Below, piece by piece: positions 22,463 to 35,900 of a stretch of 64,000 nucleotides of DNA. A program made the position numbers and the translations under genes. The stretch comes from Didymodactylos carnosus. Lineage: Eukaryota > Rotifera > Eurotatoria > Philodinida > Philodinidae. The notes beneath the pieces are model-generated. The model was not told the origin of the DNA, ran no database searches, and saw only the letters and a list, made by a program, of their open reading frames with translations. How positions within the stretch are numbered: the first letter of the stretch is position 1; each line of letters begins with the position of its first letter. Where the stretch lies: the NCBI GenBank assembly GCA_905250885.1, contig CAJNOQ010000015.1, positions 48,909 to 112,908 of the forward strand, read 5' to 3'.

Positions 22463-22890
22463 CAGAGCTGGATAACTCAACTTCGGAGTTGAGCTCTTTC
22501 TTTTGCGGAGTTGGAGATGAGTTGGAGTTTGCTTTTTCAAACGACCGGAGTTGAGTTGATGACAGATTTTGTCTCCAGACTCCAACTCCGATTCAAAATA
22601 CCTTCAACTCCGACTATATCAGCTCCTGTGGAGCGTGTTTTTCCACAATCAGATTTTTTTTTCGATCATATCGTAGTAGTATGACAAAGAATACGCTCTC
22701 AAAATTAACATTGTTGAAAAGTAATTTCGATTTTTTATAATGCTTTTTTTTGTGCATACTATGATAACTGAAAACTTGGCCGTTATTCGGACAAAGTAAA
22801 AAGCAGGAAGAAAAAAGAACGAACAGATTTTAATTCGGAGTTAAAACGAAGTTGGGGTTGTACCTAGCCGGAGTTGCTCAATTCTATTTA
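22463..22890. mobile_element. GGAGTTG-word repeat, hAT-like left end
   Basis: Begins CAGAGCTGGATAACTCAAC, which fits the CAGAG tips of the hAT MITEs elsewhere in the window. The word GGAGTTG and its complement CAACTCC then recur at least eight times up to about 22880. A complementary right tip was not found, so the right border is approximate. No coding capacity. Confidence 0.55.
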
Positions 22891-25800
22891 GTCTTTTGTT
22901 CAAGTAGGACTTAGTTTATCTGCTTTTTACATGTATCATAGCCCGTTTATATTCTACCAGAAAAATGTGGGATTCCTGTTAAATGTTGAAGAGGTTTACA
23001 ACTGTATCATTCATTTGTCTAAAGCGACCACTCGGCACGTATAGGGTGGTCACTGTTATTATTTCTATCTGCTTTAAAATTACATTAAGCTACAATATCA
23101 ATGCATATCAACAACTTTTGACAATACGTCTTACTAAAACAAAAAATGTTTCAGATTATCTACTATGATGATTAGGGGTGGCACTTTACTGTCTCTTTCC
23201 AGAGTAACGATAAAGTGGTATCTTTTATTTTCAAAAGTAAAGATTAAGGGTATAATGCATATATTTTCTTTCCTAAGAAAAAGAAAAGTGGCACCTTTTC
23301 TTTTCTAGGAAAACGAAAGTGATATCTTTTCTTGCTTTTGAAAAAGAAAATGATTTACCTTTCTGAACAATAGAAAGGACAAGAAGGAGACAAAATGGTT
23401 CTATTTCTCGCTTTCTTTCAATATTTTGGTTGCTTGAAGTTGCTGAGCATCGCAAAACTGATCTAATTTAGGTCTGGCAGTAGACTTCTTTTACTTTTTG
23501 AACCTTTACTGACGCACAATGAAAGCTCATAAAATTTCTGTTTTCGATCGTTTATTTTCTACTATACCACAACACATGTTTTATTTTTAAAACCTAAATT
23601 TGTATTTTTTCTAACTTATTTTCATAAAACACAAAAAATGAAACAAATAGACAAGACCCTCACCAACATCTGCTTCTGCTTAAAAGCTTAAATATAAACA
23701 TTTTACCACTTTTCTTTTCTTTTTCTGCCGATGGTATGGATGTAAGAAACGTTTCGTGACATTAAAATGAATTAGTGTTTGAATCTGACACTGATTGATA
23801 ATTATAGCTCTCATTATCATCTTTCATATCATAATGATTCGCTAACGATGACCCATCAATGTCAACATCCCTTTTTTTAATATTGATGTATTGAATGCAA
23901 GTGAAACGATCCATCTTAAAATATATTTTTAGTATTTTCGACTACGATTAATATAATAGCCCAGCATTACCTGAAAAACCATCATTTTTAGAAAATTCAT
24001 TACCTACTTCAGGAGTAAAGATCAGCATGTCGATCTTGCCCTGACCTGACTTGCAGGTCCAGGCTGGACAAAATCACAAAATCCGTAGATCAGCTCAAAC
24101 TTTAAACCTCTTTCTAGAACAACAATTTTTTTGTTAACGGTCATTAAAGCGCAATATTTATTGCTAGCAAAAGTGAAAAATAATACGATTGCTTCAGAGA
24201 CAATACATGTGTTTGTCGTATAATTAAATAAATTACATCCCAAATGAACAATAAATATAATTCGAGAGAATTGCATAGACAGAACAGGCTCTTATTATGG
24301 AGCTTTTTATCGGCTAGTGCGCAAAAATCACCGTCCTGCACATCTCTACTCGAGAGAGAACTTAACGGGCAATTTCAGCTTGCCCGGCGAATATCATATT
24401 TTAGTCTTAATACACAATTGCTTTTAGTCTAGTATGAGTCCTCATTGCACAAAATATCTATTTCAACAAAAAGAGCCTTTTTCTAGAAAACTACTGTTTC
24501 ATATATCACTCGATGCAGATTTTTACGCTAGTTATAAATATCATCGTTTTTTGGGTTAGAAATCCTTCTGAATTAAAAATAAAAGAGTGCATAAATAACA
24601 GGGGTTTTAGAAATTCTATTGTTTGGCCAAGGTATGGCGATCTATTGAGGTACAGTGGGCGGGCATACAGGCGAACATTTAGCAAAAAATCGAAAGTATG
24701 CTTTTCAAAATTCAAATAGTGTCAAATATACCGTGATAGATGGGCTATCTAACTGCGAAAATTTTTTTTATTCCCAGTGTTTTTTTCCCAAATCAAAATT
24801 TGGGAAAAAATATATAAGGAAAAATAGTCTACATGTTAGCGACCTCCAAGAAAAAGACCATTTTTTATTATATTAAGATAATTTACAGTTGTAGCAAGTA
24901 TATATTCGAATTCTAGAGAATTATCGGTATCTATCAGCGAAAAAACATTTCGATTTGGATCAATAATCGTAGAGGAGAAAAATAAAATTGTCGACAAATT
25001 CATGCTCTTTATAGGTCTCGAATTGTAATAAGGCATCCACCGACATCCATCCTCGAATCTAACTCTGAATTATATCAAAATGTTCGCCAACATATGCTGT
25101 ATCTACAATGAATGCGGTTTTATGCGGTTTTTCCTCTAGGCCTAGAAACAAGTTTTCAAAAAAAAACCTGGATTTTTTAGATAAATCTACTTTTAGCAGT
25201 TCAGAAGCACTTCTATAGAAAACTAATGTGATATTTAGAATAGTCAAGTGTTTGTTTCCTTTTTTTTATGGTGACCACATGTATATGGATCCTCGATCCG
25301 CTTTTGTGGCTTATATTTTTTGCATTCTCTACTCTTACATCAATAAACGAGCTTAAGTCATATTTAGAATCAGTGCGTTAAACTGCATCGAATGACGTAT
25401 AATTTATCCATTTTCCAAATAAAAAGTTTGGCAGCAAAAATTTAGGACAAGGCTTCCCCTCAGGCATTTTTGGTCTCCAAAGCTTTTTTTCCGAATTCGT
25501 GTTTTTTAATTTATTATAACATTTCAAACGTAATAAAATTGTATCATGAAAAATGATCGCTTTCTGAGTTAAAAAAGCCACATGTCCGCCTGGTCTATAG
25601 AAAAATGCCTACTGTATGAGGTCATGGGCAGTACGGGAAAAATTTTTAGGGGAGCAATAAATTTTTTAGAGTAGTGAGTGCATGCACAAACGTGCTTCCC
25701 TTCATAATTTTTGTCCGTGCTAATACACTTTTTCTGCATTTAAACTGGACATCAAATTTTTCGATCAAGAATTGCTCTTTCTTTATTTTGAACTACGGAT

Positions 25801-26958
25801 ACATACTCTGCTGCGAAATATAATTCTTCACAGGCAGTACTGCTTATTGCCCTTGATATTTTTTTCCAGGAGGGCAATTGCTCTGCTGGTGACCTGCCAG
25901 TGATTGAGATGCTAATTATAAAACATGCATTATGCATAGATGGACATTTTGATGAATGAATGTGTCAGATTAAGGAAGGAATATATGGAAAGACTCATTA
26001 GATAGAAACGATTTATAGAAAATTTTTGTTTTCTCCTAACTTTGAGTTCAAACTGAACAATTTATTGTTAATACCTAACAGTACAGGTTTAGATTCAATA
26101 CTTGAATTTTAATTTCATGATTCTTTTATTAGGCCGAGAAAAGTTATGAGAAAGCTTTGACAGGTTTTTTTATTGACTTTTAATTAATTTTGAATATGAG
26201 GTTTTTTGATGCTTCAAGAAAAGTGAAAAGTACTTTTATAGAAAAAAATAGTCCAGGTATCGAACTTTATTATTTGCCAACGAAAGGTTAGAAATGTTAC
26301 ACATAAAATTTGAGGCAAATCGAATGCTTGGGAAAAGATGGTGACTCTTTAGAGTTACGGATTTAAATTGCAGAATGATTATTGTCTTACTGTAAAATTT
26401 AGTAGACTAAAAATGTACTCTAGGCAAATTGTAAACATTTTGCATGAGTGACTGTATGAAAAATTATCCCAAATAACAGTCATCTTATTTTTAGTACATA
26501 TTCAAGGAGGATGAATATTAAAAAAACTTGAGTATTCAAGTATGGAGCAGATTGTATAAATTATACGCATTTAAAAGTAAACTAAAATAGTTTTATGTAA
26601 AATAAAAATCTCCTAGGCAAAGAAAGAATTTAACTAGCAATAGCCGCAGCTGTTACTGTAAGATTACATTCAATAGACAGAAAAAGTTTGGCAGAAAATC
26701 AGTAAAAAAATCAGTGCAAGATTATTAACTGACTGTAATTGAAATGAGTTCCAACTACAAATGCAATGCGCAACCTATGAATCGATTTAAAACTTTTGTG
26801 TCATATAGACTTAACTTTCGAAGCTCTAGATCTCTAGCACGGAACGATTTCTATTTTATAAAAGTAATAAGAACAATAACTCATTCGACACATTTGAAGA
26901 ACTGGATGTCCTTTCATCAGTATTCTTAAGGTCACTAAGCACAGACTTAAGTTAATGT
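22891..26958. other. Gene-poor 4-kb interval
   Basis: No gene supported. Around 23180-23380 runs of AAGAAAAG and GGTATCTTTTCTT alternate as low-complexity repeats. The segment at about 25105-25170 resembles 43580-43650 in reverse orientation (shared ATGAATGCGG and TTTTCAAAAAAAA blocks), marking a dispersed repeat whose ends I could not define. Confidence 0.45.
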
Positions 26959-27373
26959 ACTTTAAAGTTAGGTTCAAAAGGTGCAAACACAACGGATTTA
27001 GGAACGATGTGCGCGGGTAACTTACGCACAAGGAATCTTACGCACCATGTTGTTACGCACGGACGCTTGCGCATGTATCACATAATGAGGCAGAAGTCAA
27101 AGTGATGATGAAGAACAGACAGAAGATAGAAATCAAAGTAATCAGATCAGTTCTTTTGCAATATAGCTACACTCAACGCTCTGATCACAGAACATCATCA
27201 CTTTGACTTTCTGCCTCATTATGTGATACGCGCGCAAGCGCCCGTGCGTATCAACCTGGTGTGTAAGATTCCGGTACGGAACATTCCTCGTGCGTAAGGT
27301 GTGCGCAACATTGTTCGTGCACATCGTTTCTAAATCCGTTGTGTTTGAACCTTTCTGAACCTAACTTTAAAGT
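26959..27373. mobile_element. Fold-back element, about 415 bp
   Basis: Long inverted arms (about 26959-27115 and 27185-27373) start ACTTTAAAGTTAGGTTCA and share CACAACGGATTTAG, ACGATGTGC and CATTATGTGATAC. Words TTACGCAC and TGCGCA recur. The short central loop has no open frame. No target duplication was found. Confidence 0.8.
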
Positions 27374-27890
27374 ATATCATTTTAATTTTTGGACACTCGC
27401 CAAATGAGGGCTGAACGGATCTTAAATTTAGCTCTAAATTAAAAATCTCTATATATCTATCCGTGTATAAGTGTCTACATTAGAGATTTATCTAAGCACA
27501 GTGAATTCATAGGTAAAAAATTTCATGTTTTCATAGCTACGGTTGTATGTGTTTATTTCTGTAAACGGATAATCGTCTATAGCTACGAATTTATTTGTAT
27601 TAATTGATTAACAATGAGCAAAACTACGATAAGGAAATCTCCTACAATGGAAACATCGATGGCTAACTGATTACGATCAGATTTCTTTCATATATGACTC
27701 GATATGACGTTGAGATGTAATCCCACGTCAAAAAGCTGTGACTGATATTATTTGAGATGATTCAATTGCTAAGTCCGCGGCCTGGATTGTTGATGTGCTG
27801 TACGATGATTTTATTAAACAAATATGCGAATGTCTTCACAAATTAGAAGAGTGTACGACATTATTGAAAGAAAAACTGAAGATCTTCAAC

Positions 27891-28977
27891 GCTATAATTA
27901 GGGATGTTACGAACCCGAACGTTCGACGTTCGGGTTCGAGCAAAGTTCGACGTTCGAGTTCGCCTCTTAAAAGTTCGGGTTCGGTTCGAGTTTGACTTCG
28001 AACATGTTCGAACCTTCGAGTTCGACGTTCGATATCAAATATTTAACAAAGCAAAGTAGATAATCAGACAATTATTATATGCTCTCCTAAACACGAGTTT
28101 TGCACATATTGATGTTTTCCTTTCACTTTCGCACTTTTACTCCAAAAATAGTTTTTGTTGCAAACAAAAGCGTGAATAACATAGATTTCTTTTGTTCTGA
28201 TATGTATGTGTAGTGTGGGCGGCACCAAGGTTTTTCAGTCTCGTTCCGGTCCAGAAAACTTTTTATGGTACCGGAGAAAATACTTTATTAATAAAGTTTG
28301 CATGACGTAGATGTGAAGTTCAATGCCTGGGAAAGAATTGTAAGACTTCCGGACGATTTTCCACAACATTTCTATTTTAGTATAGAGAACAGGTCAAGTT
28401 TTAGCTGATTTTATGCAACTGCCGAAACACATCTTAGTTCTAGTGTTGATCCAGTTCGATCTCGGAAAAAAAAGTTTTAGTTCCGGTCCGGGTCCCGTCG
28501 GGATGGTCCCGACCATGTCTAAACTGGACGTCTGCTCTATGAGGGAGAAATAAATGTTTGATATAAGACTGTTATATATGATAGACTAAAGATGTAGAAT
28601 ATCTTAAAAGGTTAAATATTATGATCATATAGACTAACCCAGATTGTTTTAAAACGGCCCACTGTTGTAGGTTGCAGCCTGTGTGGCACACTAATTCCTA
28701 GAGGCACTACTAATTCATTAAGCACCATGAAACTAGGGACAGAAGGTGAGAAATTATATCCGCTCAAGGCTTGCAGTATCAAAAAAGTTTCGTGCGTCTT
28801 CGACGAGTCGTGTCTAGCCAATCTTGCTGCTAAATCTGCATTAACGTTAATTTAAAGTCGAACTCGAACTTCCGAACGCGAACCCGAGCTTTGTGAAACT
28901 CGAACACTTCGACATCGAACGTCTTCGAAGTCGAACTTCGAACGTAGGTTCGGGTTCGTAACATCCCTAGCTATAAT
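27891..28977. mobile_element. hAT-type element, 1071 bp, GTTCG-word rich, perfect 8-bp TSD
   Basis: Element at 27899-28969 begins TAGGGATGTTACGAACCCGA and ends with the exact complement (CGTAACATCCCTA). Both sides carry the 8-bp duplication gctataat (27891-27898 and 28970-28977). About 130 bp at each end are packed with GTTCGA/TCGAAC words. The middle (about 28215-28530) holds a second GGTCCGG/CCGGTCC-rich block that looks like a nested insertion. No transposase frame remains. Confidence 0.93.
28215..28530. mobile_element. Nested CCGGTCC-word element
   Basis: Lies inside the 1071-bp hAT element. The left side has GGCGGCACCAAGG and TCGTTCCGGTCCAG; the right side, in complement, has GGTCGGGACCATCCC and GGACCGGAACT. 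GC content is high compared with the surroundings. The ends pair only loosely and no duplication is visible, so nesting is inferred from composition and symmetry. Confidence 0.55.
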
Positions 28978-29967
28978 CATTCGTTTATTCTTCGCTTTTA
29001 TGGATCTAATGGAAGAGATAATAAAAATGTTAAAAGATCGCTTAATGGGGTTCTTAAACACGAATATTTTCTCTGACAGTTCGTGAAGCGATCCATCAAG
29101 TTTGCGTAGCAACAAAATACATACATGCACAAAAATACATACAATACAACCAAACAACTTATTTCTGTTTTCTTTCCATTCAGACTGTCTGATTGCATGC
29201 GTAAAAACAGTGATACTGATAGTATCTCTGATAATAAAATTAATTTATACTAAAACGATCATTTAAAAGAGTATTGTATGGAACTCTTAAGAACTGGTTT
29301 TCACAAAATTTGATTCAGTCGTTTTAGGAGAGACACGTTTCTCATACAATACGTCTCTTTTTTACGACAGTTGATTAATTGGAAATCGCTAGCCTTTCTG
29401 CCGTACCCTTACTTTTCTTTCTATTTTTTATTTCTGCATCATCCAGTCAGTTAAGAGAATGACGAAAAAAAAACTACACAACAACAACAACAAACAAACA
29501 AAAATTAAAACAGTTGTAGAACAACAAGAAGAATGTCAACAGAAGAGAAATAGAAAAAATAAACAAAAAAACAACAAAGAAACATGAAGCTTAAAAAGGC
29601 TTTATAAGCGAAGCTACACATACTCACACACATATTTGTATACGTATGTGTGTATGTATCTACGTTGATCGTCTTTACAAAAAAACTTTTGGATTTTTCA
29701 ATCTGAAAGTACAAACAGACAAGAGAAATTACAGAAAAGGGTATTTTGAAGCTCAAAAGAAAGATGAAACAAGAGCAAAATTCAACACATGAGCTATTTT
29801 ATGTGATAATTCGAAAATATGAAAAGTAAGAAACACAAAAATAATTATTTTATACAAGAAGAGAAGAAAAAAATGAAATTGTACCGAATTCAACACGGTC
29901 CACAATGGTTACCCTGAGTAGAATTCTTCTTTTTGTCTTGAGTGACAAGACATAAAATGATGGTAAA
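28978..29967. other. Region downstream of CNOT6
   Basis: AT-rich with CA/TG-rich microsatellite-like stretches around 29620-29660 and A-rich tracts near 29465-29580. It probably includes the CNOT6 3' UTR and polyadenylation site on the minus strand. Confidence 0.45.
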
Positions 29968-32900
29968 TTACAGCAGTGGTCTTAAATTACTTGATGTATT
30001 ATGACTTAACGTTGTTATTGGAGATGATGGTAAGGTTATGCCAGTTGAACTTGACGTCGATAGTGATAGAGATGGATTTAGCTCAAATTCGACAAGTAAC
30101 GAAAAATGATCGGATGGTACGTTTGGATGTGGACCTAAAAGAGAACGATGAGATTAAATATTTCCAGAATGAAACGATTGGATTCAACGTAAGAGTTAAA
30201 AAGATGGGAATTTTATTTTCATTACAAAATCAATCAAAACATGCTTATTTAACTATAAGAATACTTACAGCCGATTATTTTATTTGAACGAATCCATTCG
30301 GGATCTAATGGTCCCAATACACCGAGTACACGCATTAATTTCTTACTGTAAAATACATAATCAATAATGCCTTTAAAGTCATACCTAAAACAAAGATAAG
30401 ATAAAAATTATTAAATTAAAAAGATTATAAAATCATAATAAAATTTGAAAACTTTATATTATAAATCTTGTTTTAGGAGGATCGGTGCATGATAGATCAT
30501 AGTAAACTGATATACGAAATAATTCTCAAAAAGTTCCTTCTCTTATAATGAGATTTATAACTCGTTTTTCTCTTAGAAATTTAAATGTCCTAATCACAGC
30601 ACCAAGAGCTTTTTCTATTGTAAATACGTACGTATAATTTGTGTATGGCATTATATTAGTTTCATATGCCGATTGAAAATTAAAATGATGTACTAAATCT
30701 GTTGAACCTTCATGTCGACTCATTTTTTGTAAACATGATTCATATTGTAATTCTTTAAAATCAACATGTGATAATGATATACGTCCATTACGCATCAATT
30801 CAATAACACCTAATACAGAAACCAATAATAACTAGAGCAAAACTGCGCTACGCGAACATTGCAAAGGCACAAGAGAGCATATCACAACATACCGTAAAAA
30901 GTACGATTTTGTTGCCGCCATACTACAATATTCCCTCATTATATACTGTTATTAAAAAATAGCGATTCTTAGGTGAATTTTTATCTCTAAGCTTTTTCTG
31001 TTGTATTTTACTCAGAAAATAACTGAATATCAGAGGAAAACAAGAAAAGAACATTAGCTGCACATCTCTACAATAGTTCCATCATCTTAACTATCATCAT
31101 CACTAAACTAAATACCGAGAGATGAGAACAACTTGATTATTGTCTGATAACAACACAAAGGATAAACACAATAAAGTTCAAGCGTGTCTCTTGTACCCTA
31201 ACAATAGACACTGATGAATTCTACCCAGTCACTGCAAGGAGAAAAATACTAAGACCGAAATTCTCTCTTGCTCTTTAAAGCGATTAAAAATTAGAATAGT
31301 CAAACAATCACTATTAAATACCCGAATCTGGTAACGAATTAAAATCTCCGCATAATACTAATGGTATTGAATTACAATCAATTGGACTATGCGCTGCCAT
31401 TGCTGGACGATGTGTCTTAATAGCATCTTCCATAATTGTCTTTATTTCACTTAATAGCATTAACGTTTGAACTAATTTAACATCACAAAATTCCGGATCC
31501 CAATGTATATGAGCTGTGCAAACAAATAATAATTGTTTATGATCGGCTGGTACCATACCTAGAAGTGAGCGATCATTGAATGAAGGACAATATAGATGAT
31601 GGATTTATACACTCTTTTATTCGCCTTTCAGACATACCACTAGAAAATGTATGAGAATATATTTCTTCGTTTGTCTCTAATAGTGCTACTAGGCCAATGT
31701 TATCTTTCGTCATAACACGATTAAGCATATCATGAGATGATAGACCATTAGCTGCCGACATTGCTAATTGGTTAAACTCAACCAAATAATTTTCAACTAA
31801 ATGGAATCTAATAAGATAAGATATAATAATGAGATACAGTTGTATTAAATTCATGAATGAAAAGTAATTCATTTAAATAAGAGTAACATATGCATACTTT
31901 GTTTTTCTATAGAATATTGCACAGCCATCAACAAAACGTCGATCACTTTCACACATTGTGCGAGCACGAGATTTTGGACTAAATACACCATCATAACCAA
32001 GACTTTTTAATTCTGGTAAAAAATATGCATGATATTGATCCATTTCAATTTCCTACAATAAGAAGAATATTTTGTTGTCGAAGTTGTCTATTATGTCTAA
32101 ATAATACATCATTCATCTAGCCTCTTTTAAATACCTGTAATGCAATGATATCTGCTGCATAGTTTTTTAATTCTTCCAAAATCTGTTTTCGACGATAATC
32201 CCATTTCAATGCCCAACTCGGACAGTAACCATAAGCATTTCTTGTAGCATATTTATCACATAATATGTTATAATTCATAACAGTAAATATAGCCGTTGGT
32301 TGAGTAACATTTGGCGATGACAAACGAAGCCAAGAACGAGTTGGTGGTGGTTGAAGGACTAAATAAAGACAAACAGAAATAATAGAAATATACTACATAA
32401 AAATGGAAACATTCCATTCATACACACTCACACGCACACACACGTATTTTTATCTTTTGTTTAAAAAGACAAAAGACAATTCGCCATGGGTTTTCAAAAA
32501 GAGAGGAAACAGGAACAATAATCTAATGCTAAAAAAAAATAAAACTAAATTCAATTAAAATGTAAAATTTTCTAGCTATGCTGTCGACTCGACGCATAAA
32601 GCATTTATTAACGTTAAGTAATTTTTTTTATTAGGATCAGAATACCGGTATTTAACTTACACTCTTTGTCAATAACGGGTGTAACCCATCCTAAATAATA
32701 CTGTTGCTGTTCATGAGCAGTTTTAACACTTTCTGAAATGTCAATATCCATGCATATAGAAGATGGTGTAGCAGTTGTTAGATATAGATCATGATGGAAT
32801 AAATTTTCTGAGGGAATACAAAATTTTGTGCTATTCTGATTTGTCGTATGATTTTCATATGTCATATATTGATGATATTCTGTATTATTGTAATGATTAT

Positions 32901-35900
32901 AGGGTCTATTATGAATGATATCATCGTTATTCATAACTATTGTGGAATCAACACAATCTACACTACTCGAACATTTACAACAAGTCGTAGTTGGAAACAA
33001 ACTATTTGAAGATGAAAACGGTAGGTAATTGATTGTTGTCGTTATCGGTGAATAACATGGAATAAGTGTTTTTGTTAATAGTTGTTGTTGACAATGACAT
33101 GTAGATAAGACGGATGATGCGAGAAAGATGGGCGCTATTTGTGTAGTGAAAAATGCCGATTGTTGTGGCTGTGAATACACTTGTGGTGGTAAATTTATGG
33201 ATAAATAAGAATATGAGATTGCTTGAGATAATTTATTTGATAAGCACGAACAATCATGGTAATCGATAGATAACTGAATATTTCGGCCCGTTAAATTAGC
33301 ATAAAAATCAGTTTTATTCACTGAAACATCGAATGGATCATCGTTTATTACTTGCAATTTTTTTTTTGCATTAGACGTGGAAGAAGACGATGAAGAGTTT
33401 TTAGATGTCCTTTGATTAGAAACGGATACCGACTGTAGTTGTTTTTCATTTTCTTCGTCAGATTGACTTTGCTTATTATAGTGATTATTATTTTTAATTG
33501 AAGTCGAATCATCTTGTCGAATTCTCCGTCGTTGTTTCGTATAAATATTTTTTTGGTGAACGAAATGTTAATTTTCGCTTTGATTCACATTTTTCACATG
33601 GATATGATGATGCTAATTTTCGTTGTATAATACTTTTACGTTGTTGAAATTGTTGTTGCTTCTTTTTTGAATAATTTTCTTTTTCACAAAAACATTGATT
33701 TTGTTGTTCATTTTCATCTATAATAACCTCATCAGAATTTGATTCATCCATACTACTACTTGTTAGAATGAACTTATCGTTTGTTCGTTGTTTTATATTT
33801 ATTTTACAAGATTTTGATGTTGAATATTTTTGAGAATTAGAATATGTTTCACTAGACGATAAACTAGAACAACTTGACGACATTGAACTGGAAGATGAAA
33901 CGCGACGGCATGAAGATATGGAGTCGAAGTCGTGTTCCTCTTGATATCCAGATGAAGACGACGAAAAACTGGTGTATGCTGAATTTTTTGTTTCTGAAAC
34001 ATCAAATTTAAATACTGTTTCTGTTGAAAGTTTTTTCTGAGATATTACATCATTGTCTAATAATCTCACTATAGAAGGTGGTGATAATAGTGGTTCATGA
34101 TTGTTTGTGTGATGGTATTGTTGTTCTGGATCAGTGCCATAATCTGATGTTTCCGATTGATAATGAAATTTTTGATCACTAAAACAAAAAAAATAAAAAA
34201 CTGATTAGCTTTTGAGAAGGTTGATGGGTCAGTAATAGTCATCAGGATCACGTTTGTATAAAAAGACAAATAATGCCTGACATAGTCAGAGGCGAAAAAT
34301 AGGAAATGAAGAAAGTTTTTTTGAAAATCTAGAGCAAATTTCCTAAAGATTTTTCTGCGTAACAACTTTCCGAAATGCAAATAAATGCTCTAAAATGAAA
34401 GTAAGGTAGAAGTAATAGATGACTTTGAAGTAAAAAAAGCGGGAGAAGGCTATCTATATTACAAGCATCTGTGCCTGTTTGACCTTAAGATCAAATCTAT
34501 TTTTAATTCTGTTTCACTTTTTGTTTAATATAATATACTTACATCAAACTTGATGAATTTTCTGATATTAATACAGTTTGTCTCGTGCTATGGAATGCTG
34601 GACTTAATGGATTTAGTGATGTTTTTGAAATTGTTGTTGTTGCTTTATTTTGTTTTGCATTTTCATCAATATTGGCTAGTTCACTGAACAATATGTCCAT
34701 ACTATGATAAGGTATTGTGTCGACATGTAAATCTCTATACGATAAATCGTAAACTGTTTGATCATTCGTTGTATTGTATAAATGTGATTGTGGTCGATGT
34801 TTTTGTGATGGTTGATAGTGAGTTTCATGTGAATAATTGAAATTATTATTTCGTTTCGGATAGTACAATTCATCGTTATTATTGTAGGATGGACAATAGG
34901 ATGTTGTGTCATTGTTATAATAACCTTGATACGAGGCAGTTTGTTGACGATTAGATGAACTTGTTGTGGACATTGACGAAGATAATACTTTTGAATACGA
35001 TGGAGATGTTACTGTTAGTTTTGAAGATGATGATTCATTATCATTAAAAAGTTGTTTACACGAAACCGTAACTCGTCTAGGTTTTATCTCTATTATCGAA
35101 CACATCGGCACTATTAGCCTAAGTAGGCTTTATGATAAAATTAAAGTAAAAGTTGTTACATCAACTATAAATGAAGAAACTTTTTTTCGATAATAACGAA
35201 AGAAACCGAAATAATTTAAATAAAAAAGAAGAATCGTTTTTATTGTTATTGTTAATTAGTTTTATTAATCATTTCAAACCTGAAACAGATAAAATCGTGA
35301 AAGAAACAAAAGATATAAACTAAAATAGAAAAACTATCAAATAGGTATTGTACAGAATTTTTGAGCAAAAATATTTCTGTACTTTAGTGAACACTTCCAG
35401 TTGACAGTTAGAAAATTTTCATTAATCTTCACTAGACAAATATTAAAAATTTGAATGTCTTCTGTAGGACAAAATATTAAAAAACAATCAACTTTTTACG
35501 AAAATGAATAAATTATAAATTGTAAAAGAGTTTCATTAGAATTAGTATGCCAATGAATACGTACAACAATAAAAGATTTTCCATAAATTCATATTATTTT
35601 TTACAATGAAATGGACATATCAGGTTTTGGTAAGAAATATGCTTTGATCTTACTGATTCTTCTACTAGTTTAAACAATCTTTTAGCTAAAATTTTTATTT
35701 ACACATCTGTCTTATCAACGAGCTAAGCTGATCGATTATACAATGAAACAAAAATTCACAATGGTTAAGTCAAAATGGTAATGAAAAAAACATTTTTTTT
35801 TTCATATTTCCTTCATTCTTGTAAGTTCAGACAAGTCGTCAGTATTTCCTTCAACTCTACTAACTATTCAGAAAATAAAAATGTCTGGTGTTAAATGTAT

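Larger units (their letters stand above)
27756..29092 (+). pseudogene. Small open frame interrupted by a hAT element
   Basis: The frame running into the left target duplication (27756-27898, containing YDDFIKQICECLHKLEECT) continues in the same phase after the right duplicate (28978-29092, containing FMDLMEEIIKMLKDRLMG). Removing the element plus one 8-bp duplicate therefore gives one open frame of roughly 80 codons without stops. It has no ATG of its own in the visible part and no recognised family. It may be a decayed exon or a fragment of an older transposon gene. Confidence 0.45.

Noticed and set aside
23180-23470. Possible hAT MITE starting TAGGGGTGGCAC
   Set aside because: No complementary right end or 8-bp duplication was found; the interior is low-complexity AAGAAAAG repeats.
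24506-25581. Minus-strand frames sharing FLTQK motifs (24506-24715 and 25378-25581) as exons of one gene
   Set aside because: The similarity is limited to about ten residues with no connecting splice structure. It is better explained as a dispersed repeat with undefined ends.
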